DNA from: Combretum micranthum
Lineage: Eukaryota; Streptophyta; Magnoliopsida; Myrtales; Combretaceae
Direction of reading: 5' to 3'
NCBI GenBank assembly: GCA_024138025.1
Contig: JAMXBD010001585.1
Location: 124,001-188,000, forward strand
Length of the DNA stretch: 64,000 bases
Below are positions 36,883-50,300 of this stretch, piece after piece (position 1 is the first letter of the stretch; each line of letters starts with the position of its first letter). A program made the position numbers and the translations under genes. Under the pieces are notes generated by a model. That model was not told the DNA's origin. It ran no database searches and worked only from the letters and a program-made list of their open reading frames with translations.

Positions 36883-39800
36883 ATGGGTGGAGGTAGAGAA
36901 GACCCAGCACGAGTAGAAAGAACAACAGCAACAACAACAATAATAAAAATAACAACAGACCCAAAAACAAAGACAATAGAGTACGAGATTCGAATGAATC
37001 ATCTAGACATAATAATATTAGGAGTGGTCTGTTTGTGGAAGGTGGTGTTTTGTCGGATTGGAACCTCAGGTCTCCCAAGATTCCAACTCCTTCTCAAGGT
37101 ACTTCTTTTGCTTCTCTTTCCTTTTCAGTTTTCCATTTCTTTTTTCTGTATTTCTTGAAATCCGTTGTCATTCGATCAGTAAAATTTTGCTGTTTTATTA
37201 GATTCATCAATTAAAGTTTTGATCTTGCTTTTACGAGTAGAATGTAAGGCTGTAACCCTTTTGTTTTCTGGTGGATTGACCGAGATTTTAGGTCTCCTCG
37301 CGTGTTCTGTCGTGCCCATTCTCGTAATATTTTTATTCTATGAAATACAAAAGGTCCGACTTTACGCGAAAAAATTCAATGTAAAGTGGAAAGTGTTTTT
37401 CCTGGATTTGGATCCTGGTGTGTTTGATGGAAATTTAGTTCACTTAAAGTTGATGGATTACGGTATGGGGGTGAAGAACTCTCTTTCTGTTTGGTTCCTG
37501 AGAAATTGGAAGTAATAGTGGAATGGAAATCAGAAATTTTTTTTTTTTTTTTTTGGGGTGAATTATCATTGTGGTCAGATGGAACTAACCCCCTGTAAAA
37601 TTATTGCTGATTTGTTAATCTCTTAGTTTCCTGGGTAAAGATCTCTTTCCTTGGAATCAAAATATCTGTGAACTTTGCATTGGTTCCAACGAAATTGGTG
37701 GAATATCTTGGTTGCACTTTATCCATCCAAGAGTCCACTACTTAATGGGCAAATGCTATGATGTTACTAAGCTGCTAGATCAGGGATTCTGCAATGGGAG
37801 GTGATGCCAATGTCCAACAGCAAGTAATGATGGTTAAAATTGTCCATATCGTAAGTAGAAAGTTATATGATCTGAGGAAATAACAGAATCCCTACTTTAG
37901 AAAAACAAGTAATTTGTCTGCATCTTTTTTAAGCTTTCCATGTGATATTTATTTTCATTTGTTTTATTTGATTTGTAGGGGATGGTGAAGGATTAATTGT
38001 AGAGTAGGGTATTCATTTGGTTGTAACAGTCTCTTGTGGTTAGTAAAGTTCTTCTTTGGATGCAGGAAGGAACCAAATTTCCAATTTGTCAAAAGCTAGT
38101 TCTAGAGGATCTGGTTCAAAAAATACAGTGCCCGAAAGTCACATGGTGGAAATGCTTTTGGATATCAGTATCCTTCTCTAGATATTCAGGTATGTTTTCT
38201 TTATAGCTTTTTTCTGGTATTCAAGAGTCAACCTATATACATCTCATGTTTGCCTTCTTTTTCTGAAATCATTTGTTATTTCTATCTAATTTCTAGGAAA
38301 TCAGGGTACTCTTGTAATTGATTAAAAAATCTTTTTGAGTTTGATGCGCAAGTTCTTTCTATGTTATATGCTCATTTGAAATCTTGTTTGGTAGAAGCCT
38401 TGCAGGGTTGATCTTGTCTAAGCATATAAAGCCAAAGAATGTAGTCAATCCCTGTCTGGTTGCATCGCATTGGTATGGTTCAAATCAAGCAGTGATCGGT
38501 AGTCTCACTTGTGATCATATTTGCATTTTTACAGGAGAATTTGAACCAAGAATCCATTGCTGGGGAAGTTAAGGAAGGTAGTATGCAGCCTATCATTTTA
38601 TGTAGCTCCAAGGAATCTGGAATTGTGGCTTATATTGATGAAGGGCCACTATCGAAGCCTGAAAGCTCTAATTTTACTTATGAGTACTGTTCAGGATTTG
38701 TTTTAGGGGATAGCTCTCATAGAGGCTTAGGCTTTTGTGATGATTCTGAGACTAACCCGACTGGGATGGAATCAACTTTAAAGCACATTGAAAATCAAGA
38801 GGAGGGAGTCAGTAATTCATCATCCTCTAAGCAGGAGACTGATGGTATTGAGTGTTCTCATCCTGAAGCTGCATTGGAAATGGCTGAAAGAATTACACAC
38901 AATAAGTCACCTCAAAAACAAAATTCAGGATTTGTATCTATTGGGGGGCTCAAATTGTACACAGAAGATATCTCTGATGATGAAGGATTAGAGGATGATG
39001 ATAACAAGTCAATGGATGAAAGAAACTCTGAGTTGTCTGATGATGGATCACTGGAATCTTCTGCAAGTGATTCCTCTGAAGATATGTCTGATACTGGTTC
39101 AGATATAGATGATGACGTTGTGAAAGATTATATGGAAGGGGTAGGAGGGACCGCTACCCTTTTAGCTGCAAATTTATTGGTAGAAGAGGGTTCGCTTGAT
39201 TCAGATGATACCTCTAGCAGTGGGCTAGAAGAAACAGTAGGAAAGTTGGGTGGGATTAATCTTCAAGGTGCATCTGAGGAATATGGTATGAAAAAGAAGT
39301 CTCAGCCAAGACTAAGGTATTCTGGTGTTGATACGGAAGGCTGGTCTTCAGCTTTGGATGATCTTATGCTTTTGAAGGATCCAAGGATTCGTTCGGTCAA
39401 AAAGAGCCACAGTGCACGTTTTCCTCAATCATGGCCACTGGAAGCTCAAAAGAGTAAAAGATCCAGAAGATTTCCTGGTATCTTGTTCTCTCTTAGATGC
39501 GTGCTTGCTTGTACATGCAAATAAACGGTATCCGTTTCGATAATGTTCTGTGCTAGAACATTAAAATGGTCGCTTGGGTAGAATTCCAGATGATTTAGCT
39601 GTGTTGCTGCTCAATGGTAGAGAAGGGAATTTAATTACCTTCTAGTTTCAGTTTCTATCATGAAAAATATCTACAATTGTTTGTTTAAAGTGCTTTTTCC
39701 ATTCCTTTTGCTGTTTAAAATGAGCACCCCTATACTTTAGACATTTGCAATTTCATCCCATACCCATACTGTAACAGTTGAACTGAATGATTCTCTTTGT

Positions 39801-42800
39801 AATTTCATTGAACTTTCTTTTTCTCCCATTGTATAGTGCTCATGCCAAATTCATTACAATGGCAGGAGAGAAGAAGAAACTTCGTAAAGAGGCAATTGCT
39901 GTCAAACGTCGGGAGAGAATGCTGCGTCGAGGGGTTGACCTTGAGCAAATAAATATGGTAATTGGAAGGCTAATGTTAAATGTTGGTATTTGGGTCACTC
40001 ATTCCTTCATTCTGTTATTATCTTGCATTTTAATGATTGATATTGTGATCATACAAACATGCTGTTTCTTGTGATGGGTAGTTTCTTTTTCAAGTTAAGT
40101 GCCAGAACTGTGCAATTTATTCATAGCTTGCACCATGAGCTCCACTTTACATTCTCTTTACTTCTAATGCCAAACATCATATATCATTCTACACTAATGG
40201 CTCTCTATTACTTTTCTTACTAATTTCATGGTTGCCAATATAAATATAGTTAATAATAAGTACCTATATAGATGGCAGTTGTATATGTTTTGTCATGTGT
40301 AAGCTTGTGCTTTATTTATATGGGCAGGTATTCCTTCTGGCTCTTTCGTTATTGACAGAGCTAACATTATAAATTCTTTTGGCTACTTTCTGACTGCTGT
40401 TGAACATGCCTTCCAAATATTTGCTTGCTGTTGTTCTTTTTCTAAGGAGCCTTGTAGGATATATCTTTCTCCTTAGAAGTCACTTTTTCAATTAAATTTT
40501 TATAGTTCTCTTTCAATAATTTTCAGAAACTTTTTACCATTACCATTGCTTATAGCTTATTATAATGGGACAATGTGCAATTTGGATATTGAATGATATC
40601 TTCTGCATATAAGTATTTCTTGTTTGTAACAGCTGATTTGCTATTGTTTTACAGAAACTAGAACAAATTGTTATGGATGGTGTTGATATGCATTCTTTTC
40701 ATCCCATGCATTCCAAGGATTGTTCGCAGGTGTGTAAATATTCAATTTTCTCATTTTGCAAATTGATGAAAAGTTGACTATATGAGTCCAAACACTAGTG
40801 AATTTGTAGTTTAGTTGCTTATTATAGTTTAACAAGGCTGTACAGTGCTTATAATTGTCACTTGATCCAAGTGTGTAACTCAATTAAGGTGAATCTTTTG
40901 GGCCTCAGGAAGTTTGGATTTTCAAGTCTGAATACCTCTTGTTTTAACCTTTTGGTCTATTAGGGCACGGAAATGTGTGGCTCTGTAATTGCTCAATCCT
41001 ATTATAGATCTCTTTTTTTTTTTTTTTTTTTTTGGGTGGAAGGAGGATTTGATGAGGAAAACAATCTTGCTTGAGACATTAACAAGGTCAGGATCATATT
41101 GTATTAGATTGGATGAATCAATTTGAAGGTCATCATTTTTAAGAGAGAGATGATAATACTAGCCCAAAAATAGAAATAAAAATAAAAATGAACTTTTTGT
41201 CTTTGCATACCGTGAATGTGTAAACAGCCATACGCCTATTGTTCGTTTACTTTGCTATAATTACAATTCTAGTACATCTTTATTCCTTATAAATAGTCAT
41301 TATGGTGTTTAGTTGACCATAATAGTAAATTTCGTAGAAATCCATATTACAAAAAATATCGAATAGTCATTTTTTATTCAAACATATGAATGGCAATTCA
41401 ATACTAGAATTGTCTCTCTTACAAAATACTCTCATTTAAATAAAAAATTAACAAAGGAAAATCCTATTACCGCTTATTCAATTCCTTAATAAGAGGAATT
41501 ATATTACGGTCTTATTCATTCAGTGAAGTGAACGGGCCATTGGTGTGCAGTTTAAGCTTTTGGATGAATTAATGGTAAGTTAATTGAAAACCTCTTGTCC
41601 AACGAAAGTTGGATTCAGGTCTGTCATCATTGAACTTTCCTGTCCTAGTTAAATTAATTATACATGGTCGCCAAAATACTATGTTAAATTATTTGAGAGG
41701 AGCCTGTTGAAAAATAATTATAGACCATATAGCATTGGATACGTTGAGGCTTTTTAGATGAGTTGATTGTAGTTTGTTCCAAAGATTTTCTCTTGTCATG
41801 GATATATTGCTGCTTCTATCTGAATATAAGTTTGACAATGAGGCATCTCTACCTGAAGATATTGATGCTTTCTGGAAAATTGTTACATGCATGATTGAAG
41901 CCGGGTAAAATCAATTAAGAGCTACTAATTGTGTGGTCAATGCATTTAGAGTAATTGCTTGTAAAATTTTGCAGTCATTACAAGAGGAAAGTTTCTCATA
42001 TTTTAAGAATTAGACTAGTGGAACTCCTAGAACACACTGCACTACTAGTTCTTACATTGAGGATTAATATTACTCTGACAAGAGTTACTACATAATTATG
42101 GTTAATAATGGTTTTCTCATGGCCATAAGTACTACTACTACTATTATTATGTGACTTCCATAAGTTGATCAGTCTATTCTCTTTTTATTTAATTATAATG
42201 TAAGTTTTATTGTACATGTCCATTAACAGCATTTGTTTGGACTGCAATGTTAGGTGATGTTGTATATGTCTATCTAACTGCACCATTTTATACGTAATGA
42301 TGCATAAATGTTAGGTTTGTTGTACATGTCCATTTAACGGCATTTGTTTAAACTACAATGTTAGGTGATATAGTATGTGTCTTATCCAACTACGCCTGAT
42401 ATAATCATTTTATATGTAATGATGCATGCAAGGAAACTGTATGTTAAAGAGAGGCTAGACAAAGCTAGAATAAGCACCGGAAATCAGAAAGATAAAAGCA
42501 GTTAGTTATTACTAAGGAATCAGCAAGGTTTTGCTCCTAATCTTAGCATGGAGAGAGTTGACTGTGTTAAGATCTGGAGAAATGGATCGCTTTAAAATAG
42601 CTCCTCCCATGCCTATCCTCATCCTCCATTTATACCAATTTATCTCTTAGCTCAGGTGTGGCAGACTGCCACCCTGTTGCAACAATTTCTGACACAATAG
42701 ATGCTCCCTATTTACATGAGGGAAAGCTTTTCCTGGTGAAGGCCTGGAGTATCATCCCTTTTTATTTTAAAGCCTGGGGTATCTTTGATGATGTGGACCT

Positions 42801-43910
42801 ATTTATTTCATACTGAAAAATGTTCCTCAATATGCTCAGGTTCAGCGACTGGCAGCAATATACAGGTTACGTAGCAGCGGCCAAGGTTCTGGAAAGAAAA
42901 GGTTTGTAATTGGTTCCAAGTTGATTTTAACGTTGTTTGAATCACTGCTGGTTCTGTATTTAGCATTATTTTGACTTTCAGGTTTGTAACTGTTACAAGA
43001 ACGCAACATACTGCGATGCCATCTGCAAGTGATAAACAGCGACTGAATAAGGTTCTACACCATCCTTAATCTCTTGAGTTGTTTTTGCTTTTCTTTTCTT
43101 CAGCTTATGGAGTTAACTCATTTATGAACAAGTAATATGAATCTGCTGACATCGGTATATGATTTTTATCTTGTTAATCCCAGCTTATTGGCTCTGCTGC
43201 TGATGATGCTGACTTTCCTGTGATTGGCATGCCAAATGCGGCACAAGCAAGTAATAGCAAAGCCCAGACAAGGAAAACAACCAAGCGAAGTGGGTCATCC
43301 AAAAGCTCAGCACACCGCTCAAGTGCTGAATCAAGTGGGGTGCATTGCAAGAAGAAAGTATCAATGGCAAAGCAGCCGTGTCTTTTGTATCAAGTGGGGT
43401 AATGCAATCTGATGCAGTTCAGACAACTATGCTGGATATGGAAGAAGAAAATGAAAATGGTAGAGAAGAGAAGGTTGTCACCATGTCAGAGAGTTATGGA
43501 GCATTTGAGCTGCACACGAAAGGTTTTGGGTCGAGAATGATGGAGAAAATGGGGTTCAAAGAAGGCTTAGGGTTGGGAAAGGATGGCAGTGGCAGAGCCG
43601 AGCCCATTGAAGTGATCAAGAGACCTAAATCTCTTGGGTTGGGTATGAATTTCTCTGGCTCTGAGAAGGAAACTGACGAGAGGGACGGACCTCAAAGAAT
43701 GAAAGCATCTGAAAAGCATAGTTGCAGAAGTACAAAAAGTAGAGGTCGGAGTGTTGGAGATTTTGAAAAACACACAAAAGGTTTTGGGTCAAAATGATGG
43801 CAAGAATGGGATTTGTAGAAGGTATGGGCTTGGGAAAAGATTCACAAGGCATTGTGAATCCCTTAGTAGCTGTTAGGCGTCCTAAAGCTCGAGGATTGGG
43901 CGCCACTTAG
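36883..43910 (+). CDS. R3H and double G-patch domain protein (SQS1-like), eight exons
   Basis: Exons: 36883-37098, 38066-38189, 38535-39477, 39866-39957, 40655-40729, 42840-42901, 42982-43051 and 43184-43910. All introns are GT-AG and phases agree. Exon 1 gives a basic, Asn-rich N-terminus then RSGLFVEGGVLSDWNLRSP. Exon 3 is Ser/Asp/Glu-rich with LRYSGVDTEGWSSALDDLML. Exon 4 has KRRERMLRRGVDLEQIN. Exons 5-8 form an R3H-type domain (HSFHPMHSKDCSQ; KKRFVTVTRTQHTAMPS). Exon 8 has a first G-patch (GSRMMEKMGFKEGLGLGK) and a second (ARMGFVEGMGLGKDSQG), then TAG. Yeast Sqs1 has R3H plus G-patch and stimulates the DEAH helicase Prp43; a similar nuclear RNA role is inferred. Four single-base gaps interrupt the frame (near 36897, 38118-38123, 43337-43341 and 43791-43794). 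As written it is broken, but assembly error is likelier than decay. Exon joins are predicted from sequence only. Confidence 0.85.
40730..42839 (+). other. Intron 5 of the R3H/G-patch gene, repeat-bearing
   Basis: This 2.1 kb intron is much longer than its neighbours. It contains a T-run (41011-41033), AT-rich repeat-like sequence at 41290-41520, a tandem duplication (about 42190-42425), and at 42440-42740 a block with a reverse-strand TATA-like word (complement of ccatttata) that could be an LTR remnant. No coding sequence was recognised. Confidence 0.6.
42190..42425. repeat. Tandem duplication inside intron 5, period about 117 bases
   Basis: Two copies contain ttgtacatgtccatt-aac-gcatttgttt, act-caatgttaggtgat and the word taatgatgcat. 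They differ at scattered sites and by small indels. Confidence 0.8.
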
Positions 43911-44740
43911 TCCTGAAATTAGGATTGGAGTTGATTTCTAATCTGCTTGGTAAGTTCATCATTTCAAATTAATTTCCTTGTATGCTACATATTTATCTAG
44001 TAACTCCGTCTACCTTCATAGTATTCTGTAGCTATAATGTTGCTGGCCGACTACATCTGATAAAGGAGCACCTTGAGTCTAATGGAGTTGGCTTTTATTT
44101 ATAAAATGTAGATGTTGCTTCTAAAGATCTAAAGGTATGTGTTTGATTCATAGACCTTGCGACGGTTAATCCCAAGGACTGAATGTCTTACATCCTGAAA
44201 GTGTAAATCTTGGAACCGAAGTGTGGGATTGACTTTGCTGGAGTAAACCGTTATAGCAAATCCCCTCCATTTGGAGTGAAATACATAAGAGAATTGTTCC
44301 ATATGTGCGCTGCAATATGGGACCATTTTCTTATGTGTTACACTTTTAATTGAGAAAGTTGCTAAAGATAGGCAATCCGATGGACTAACTACCTTTTACT
44401 CACCGTGCTGATCTTCCATTACTTGCCTGGTCATGAACTTTTAATTGAGAAAGTTGCTAAAGATAGGCAATCAGAACCTTTTATTCATCTTGTTGCTCTT
44501 CCATTACTTGCCTGGTTATGAAGTAGAGGATGTTTTGTGGATGGTTAAAGGTGACGGAGTTAAAACTGGACTAGACCAGCTGGTCCGACGGAAGTAACCA
44601 GAATGGTCCTTTAAACTGATTTTGTTGTTGTATACTTGAAGAACCAGAGATATCTTAATTGAACTAATCAGTCTGTCCGGCTTTGGTCCTGAAACGACAG
44701 GTTAGTCCTTCTAGATTTCATTGCACCAATTTACGTAAGT
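43911..44740. other. 3' UTR and downstream flank with tandem duplication
   Basis: After the TAG no coding potential remains. A duplication (about 44346-44435 and 44439-44525) repeats cttttaattgagaaagttgc, aaagataggcaatc and ttccattacttgcctggt. No clear poly(A) signal stands out. Confidence 0.55.
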
Positions 44741-45350
44741 GCCACAAGGTTTTAAAACTAAGTTGGTGACGCAGTGGAGGTACGATAGGTTTATCGCAAG
44801 ACGTTGATTCACGCACGAATACCCGGCTTGTGATTTCAAATATCTATTGATTCTGAGAATACCTAGATATATGGCATCAAAAGTCGAAATCTACACAAAG
44901 ATGATGAATTTTGGAATAGAAGAACACTCTCAAAGAAATTTCATTCAAAAACAATCTTCTGTCTTTCATATGCCATAGGATTTACATATATATGGGCAAG
45001 CGTGAAAGTTGCCATAATCGAAAAAGGACTAAAATTATTAAATAATATTAAATAGCATTTAAAAGGAAAAACTAAAACTAATATCCTATTAAAAGACATT
45101 AAATCTTATGAAACTGATATCCTATTAAAAGACATTAAATCCTATTAAAAATCCTAATAAATGATACTAAAATTTATTCTTTAAAAACATTAAATGATAT
45201 TCTAAAAACATTGACTATATTATTAATTACGAAATTGAAAAATCCAAAAGACTAGTAAAGTGCACCGCTCCAATGATGGTGGCGTAGGTTGTCGACATAG
45301 GATTTTCCGCCTCTCCATCCTATGCTGCATCAGTTGGCCTCTAGCCCACG
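44740..45350. repeat. Repeat-derived block, possible LTR remnant, with a 36-base tandem pair
   Basis: 45079-45150 contains two copies of ct-atatcctattaaaagacattaaatc about 36 bases apart. The word order and GC-richer right end (ccgctccaatgatggtggcg) look like an LTR remnant. No partner was found. Confidence 0.35.
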
Positions 45351-45989
45351 AGAGCCTGGCCAGTAAATCTCGTAAATTTTTTTATTCGGGTGAAAAAATT
45401 ACGAAAAATGTTACTGTATAAATATAAACATGTTAAGCTCATCTTTTCAAATAATCCCATCTTTTCGAAAGAGGAGTTTAATATATTTATGTTTGAAAGT
45501 ATGAGTTTGATGTAATCTAAACTCATTTTCAAGAATCGGGTTTAAGTTGTCTGTTCTTGGGGTGTTTATCTTCTGATACCGTTTTTTTAATTTTTTTTTA
45601 ATATATAAATTTTTTCTTTTCTCTTTCTTTTAGTTCAAAGTTTGAATTTCTTTCTTATATTCTGATAATGGTTGAAAAAATAAATAAGCGAAAATTTTAT
45701 TCAGTGTGCTATAATTATAATTTTTTTTAGAACTCTTTTTTAAGGTTATGGTCAATTTTACTTTATTTAGCTGGTTTAAGACATTAGGATCAATGTGATG
45801 CTTAGTAGTATGGAAATACTAGAACAGATGTACCCGTTTTACGGGTGCATAAAAAGGTTGAATTACTATTTCGATTTATGGAATGCATACGACTTCATGG
45901 CACTGATGTAGGCTGTTCTTTCATTACCATCTATTTCTGTGCACGAGATGAGGAGTGCAGAAAACCCTTGTATCACGTTTGATATATGA

Positions 45990-46380
45990 GAATCGTCTAG
46001 AATGGAATGGATTGGAATCGAAAGAATGGAATGGAATCAACAAGGGAATGACAAATTCATTCCTTTGTTTGGATACAAACACGGAATGATATAGATCTGA
46101 ATTTAGTTTACATTAGAATTTACCAAAAATACTCGCTACAAAAAATAAGATAATAAATTTATATAAAATAAAAGTGTAATTTAAGTACAAATGCTTAATG
46201 GAAGGGGGAATGGAATCACGATTCCGCCTTCTCAATGGCGGAATCGAATTCCACCTTAAAGCAGGAATCGTCGATTCCAAGGAATCGCAATTCCGCCTTC
46301 TCATGACGCTTCCAAACGTAGGAAAGGGAACGGAAGCCGGAATCGCGATTCCATTCCGATTCATTCCCGGATACCAAACA
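45990..46380. repeat. Segment dense in ggaatcg/cgattcc words
   Basis: More than a dozen 6-8 base words of the form ggaatgg, ggaatcg, cgattcc and attccg occur in both orientations. The segment begins with tggaatggattggaatcg and ends with gattccattccgattcattcc. ORFs seen on both strands are by-products of this pattern. This is a palindromic dispersed repeat type, not a gene. Confidence 0.65.
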
Positions 46381-49180
46381 TGCTATTGGAGAAAAGCTTT
46401 CATACGTCATGTTGATTTGGTGGATTGTTTTAGATTTTTAGTAGATCAAGGTAATATCATGAGTTAGAACGTTAGAATGTAATGAGGTGGATTGTTATAG
46501 GATACCCAGCTTGTCAAAAGGGTTTGATTTTATATTAAATCCTTATAGGATTTTGAGTCATATGTAACCCGATGAAAAAATTCGATCCGGTATAAATATA
46601 TAATAAAATAAAAAAATAAATAATAATATGTATGCACACAATTAAAAATTAATAATAATATGAAATTTATATCTAATTTTTAAAAATTTCTTTTATAGTT
46701 TATAATATGTGATATAACTTAAGTTTTATTGTTGAAATTATATTATTGTAATTTAAAAAAAAATTACAAACTTTCAATCAGCTCGGAGTAGGTCGGGAAT
46801 TGAGTTTGTAAAAACCCTATAGGAATGAGTTTTGAGAACAATGAAAAAAAATCCCGTGGAGTTTCTCTCGGGTTTTTGGTGATCCTATAATCAATCGGGT
46901 CATATTCAAGTTTTAAATCACTAATCAGGTTGCTTCTCTTTATTATGATAAGTTCTAAACATAGAAAAGTGCATTAAAATAAAGATGTTGCTATAGAATT
47001 GACAATCACGTGTAGACATCAATTTGAAAAGGGTAGAATGCAATCGCTAGTGATTAATAGTTGCACTGGTATCTTATAAAAGCCATAACGTGTTAGTCTT
47101 TGGACTCCATATTTTTTTAATTAAATTAAATTTTTTTCCCACTTTCTTTCTCTCTTTTACTACTATCCACCCATTATTAGTGTTAGCTTTTACAAAAACT
47201 CCCATTTTTGTAACTTTCAATACTTATTGCTGTCCCACACAATCATTTTATTAATTTTCGTTTGCTAACAATTTGGCTTGCATTGGACGTCTACTAATAA
47301 TCATTTTTATTGATAATTCTTTGTTATTTTCATTGTATAATTATTTATTTATATATATATTACAATATTATATTATATTATATTATATCATGCATATAGT
47401 TTTACTATGTTAATGTGTTATATTATTTTTTTTTCCAAAATGTTGCTTTATTTAAATTTTTTGCACAAGTAAGGCTTCCACTAGTGTTACTAAAATGGAA
47501 TACTTTCCCCTCTTATATATATGGAATCCATTATTTTTGCTTATATAAATATTACGAGGTAAGCCTTCATATATGTAAACGAGATGTATCATACATCTGA
47601 AAAAGAAAACACGTTTGTCAATAATAATAATAACAGTAATAAAAGTCTTCATCGCCACCATCTTCTATGGAAACTTCAATTGATCTAAATTATATTGTTT
47701 TTTTTTTCATTAACCTAAAATTATATTGTTAATGTTATTGTTATAAGATGCACCAAATAAATTAATTAAGACAATTGTCATATTCAACCTTATCATACCA
47801 TGCTTTTTCAGCCACAATTAAACCTAGTAAGAGTTTGATGATAATATGATCTTTTCAATTTTAAACTTGAGTATAAAATTAAAGGAAAAAAAAAAAAAAA
47901 AAAACAGAGAGGAGTTTAAGCAGTGAGTTTTAGCATTATGTGAAATTTAAAACACAGATGATCCAATATAGCCTGTTAAGAAATTTAAAGTTCCGTTGGT
48001 ATTTACATAATCCCTACGTGGAATTCAATAGATTTATATAGGTAAAAATAATAACATAGTTTGGTTACTGCTGGCAGTTTGTGTTAATGGATCCAGTTCA
48101 TATCTTTATATTGTGTGTAATTCATTATTTGTGTTTACGTATCATGTTTCATGTTAAGTCTCAGATATCACTCTATAATCGTGTTTTTATTTATATCATA
48201 TGGTGTTAAAGCTTGCAGTGATAAGTTTGGTATGGAATAAGACAAATTACTAATCTTGTGCAGTTAAAAACTTGCTTCCACGGTGTTGAATCAGAGCTGA
48301 AAATATTCTTGAAAAAGTATGGCATTAGAAGAGCAAAAGTAATTTGCAGTTTAGTAACTTGTGATTTGACATCCTCCAGATTTGTACACACAAATTTCAT
48401 CAAATTAAATTTTGAATAACTTTTTTAGATTCATAAATGTTTTGGAAAATAATATATATATATTATCTATATCTTTATGAATTCAGCAATATAGTTTTGT
48501 TATAATGAAATTTGCAAGTAGTTATCTTCTCTTTACCTTTTTCTTTTTTATTTGGTATTTGTCAATTTTGTAAAGATGATATAGAATTCTATTATTTCAA
48601 ATATATATAATGTAGTGTGATATAAGCAAAAATAATGGAGTCTACATGTGTGAGAGAGTAGCAAGTACTCAATTTTAAAAATAAAGGGGTGGTCGTACAA
48701 TTATAAAATTTGTGAGAGGTATTTAATCCAATTTATCGAACAGTGAAACGTTTAAAATGAATATTTCATGCTAGGATAACAAAGTGGAAATATGGGAAAT
48801 AAATTGCAAATTATAATCATAAATTGCATGAGCATCCATGGCAAAGTCGCGTTCCTTCTTTTACCAACTCTTTTTTTATAGAGATGCATAGGAAAGGAAC
48901 AGGATATGTTTCATTAAAATTAATGCTATATGAATACAATCATGTGATACTTGGTCGTACAAGTGTTATTGATATGCTGTATTTTTCTGCCATCTTCGCT
49001 TTTGTTCTCAAGTAGCTTCCTCGTCTGTTCCATTAACCCGATGCACCTTTATAAAAATTACGTGTTGGTTCCTTCTCGTGTGTAAAATTTTCTATGCTTC
49101 AATTCAATGGCTTTCGACTCGATAATGACATTAGTCCTTCAAGAATTTCCTCAACGTAAATACGTGGGAAATGCTACCAT
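46381..49180. other. AT-rich intergenic DNA
   Basis: No gene was recognised on either strand. It holds several homopolymer runs (A-run near 47886-47904) and TATATA tracts. Confidence 0.5.
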
Positions 49181-49189
49181 GACGACCTG

Positions 49190-50300
49190 ATAAGGCAGAG
49201 GGTGAAAACTGACAGATATATTGTGAATTCAAACCGATTAAGACTTTAAGCGAGTCGAAATTAAGACCGTAAACAAGCTGAGTTACTTACATCGGTCTTA
49301 GTTCAGTTGAAACTTGATAAGTAAATAAGCTGAGCTTAAACTTAAAATAAAATTCGTTTATTTAAATGAGTTTAACTTGAGTTTCGATTCAAGCTCGTGA
49401 ATAAACTCATAGATTGATGCTAAAGTGGGCTCATGAAGAAGCTCGTTAGTAGAGTTACAAGTTATATATTTTTTATATATTATAATAAATATATAATTAA
49501 AATAAAAAGCTACTTTCTGTTTAATATATTTGTATATATATTTAGTTACTCATATATTATTTTAAGGTAAAAAAAAATGTAAAACGAGCTATTGAAACAA
49601 GTTGAGTTCAAACTTAAATTTCATGCTTGATAGTAGCTTAATAGACTCAACAAAAAATTATAAATAAGTTAAGCTCAAGCTTAGAATACAACTCATTTGG
49701 TTCAACAAGTTAAGCTTAAGCCTAAGTTTCAGACTCAATAAAAAGCTAAACTTGAGTTTGAGCCCGACAAATTTTAAACAAGCTTAACTTGAGTGTTTAA
49801 AAGCATGGCTCAACTAATTCTATAGCCTTAGTTGAGACCACTCAAGAGCTATTTGAGTTTGGCTTGGTAATGGTTTGAATTTAACTTGAATGCAATCAAA
49901 TCAAGTTTAAGTTTAAGCTAATCAAGTAGCTATTAAATTCGAATTTGAGTTTTAAAATACTTGATTTGAGTAACTCGCAAGCCAAGCCAAGCCAAGCCTA
50001 GCAAACCTTTTTATATTTTATAATATAAAATTATCAAACTTGTGTTTTTCCATTTCTAAAGCCTATCTTCATGTCTTTATTTATTTTTTATTTTCTACAT
50101 TCCTAAATTCCAACTATTTTATAATATATTTTTATAGAAATAATTGAATCTAATCGAGTTTTAAACTTGCTGAGGATCAATTCAAATCGAGTTCAAACTT
50201 AAAAATTAAAACTCAACAAAATTTGAATAAATTTCGAACTTCAATTTTTCTATTCAAGACAAATTCAAGCTTTAACACTATATTATCTCACTCGAATCAT
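49190..50300. repeat. Dispersed repeat rich in aagctcaa/ttgagctt-type words
   Basis: The words aagcttaa, ttgagtttgag, caagctta and caagttgag recur throughout in both orientations, with a short (gccaa)n run at about 49980-49998. It is non-coding and fits a common class of plant interspersed repeats. Confidence 0.5.

Noticed and set aside
39787..39865. Earlier acceptor for exon 4 (tatag near 39836)
   Set aside because: Joining there puts the conserved EKKKLRKE text out of frame, whereas the acceptor ending at 39865 keeps the frame.
46113..46467. Overlapping ORFs on both strands around 46.2-46.4 kb
   Set aside because: They arise from the ggaatcg/cgattcc repeat pattern and show no protein family features.
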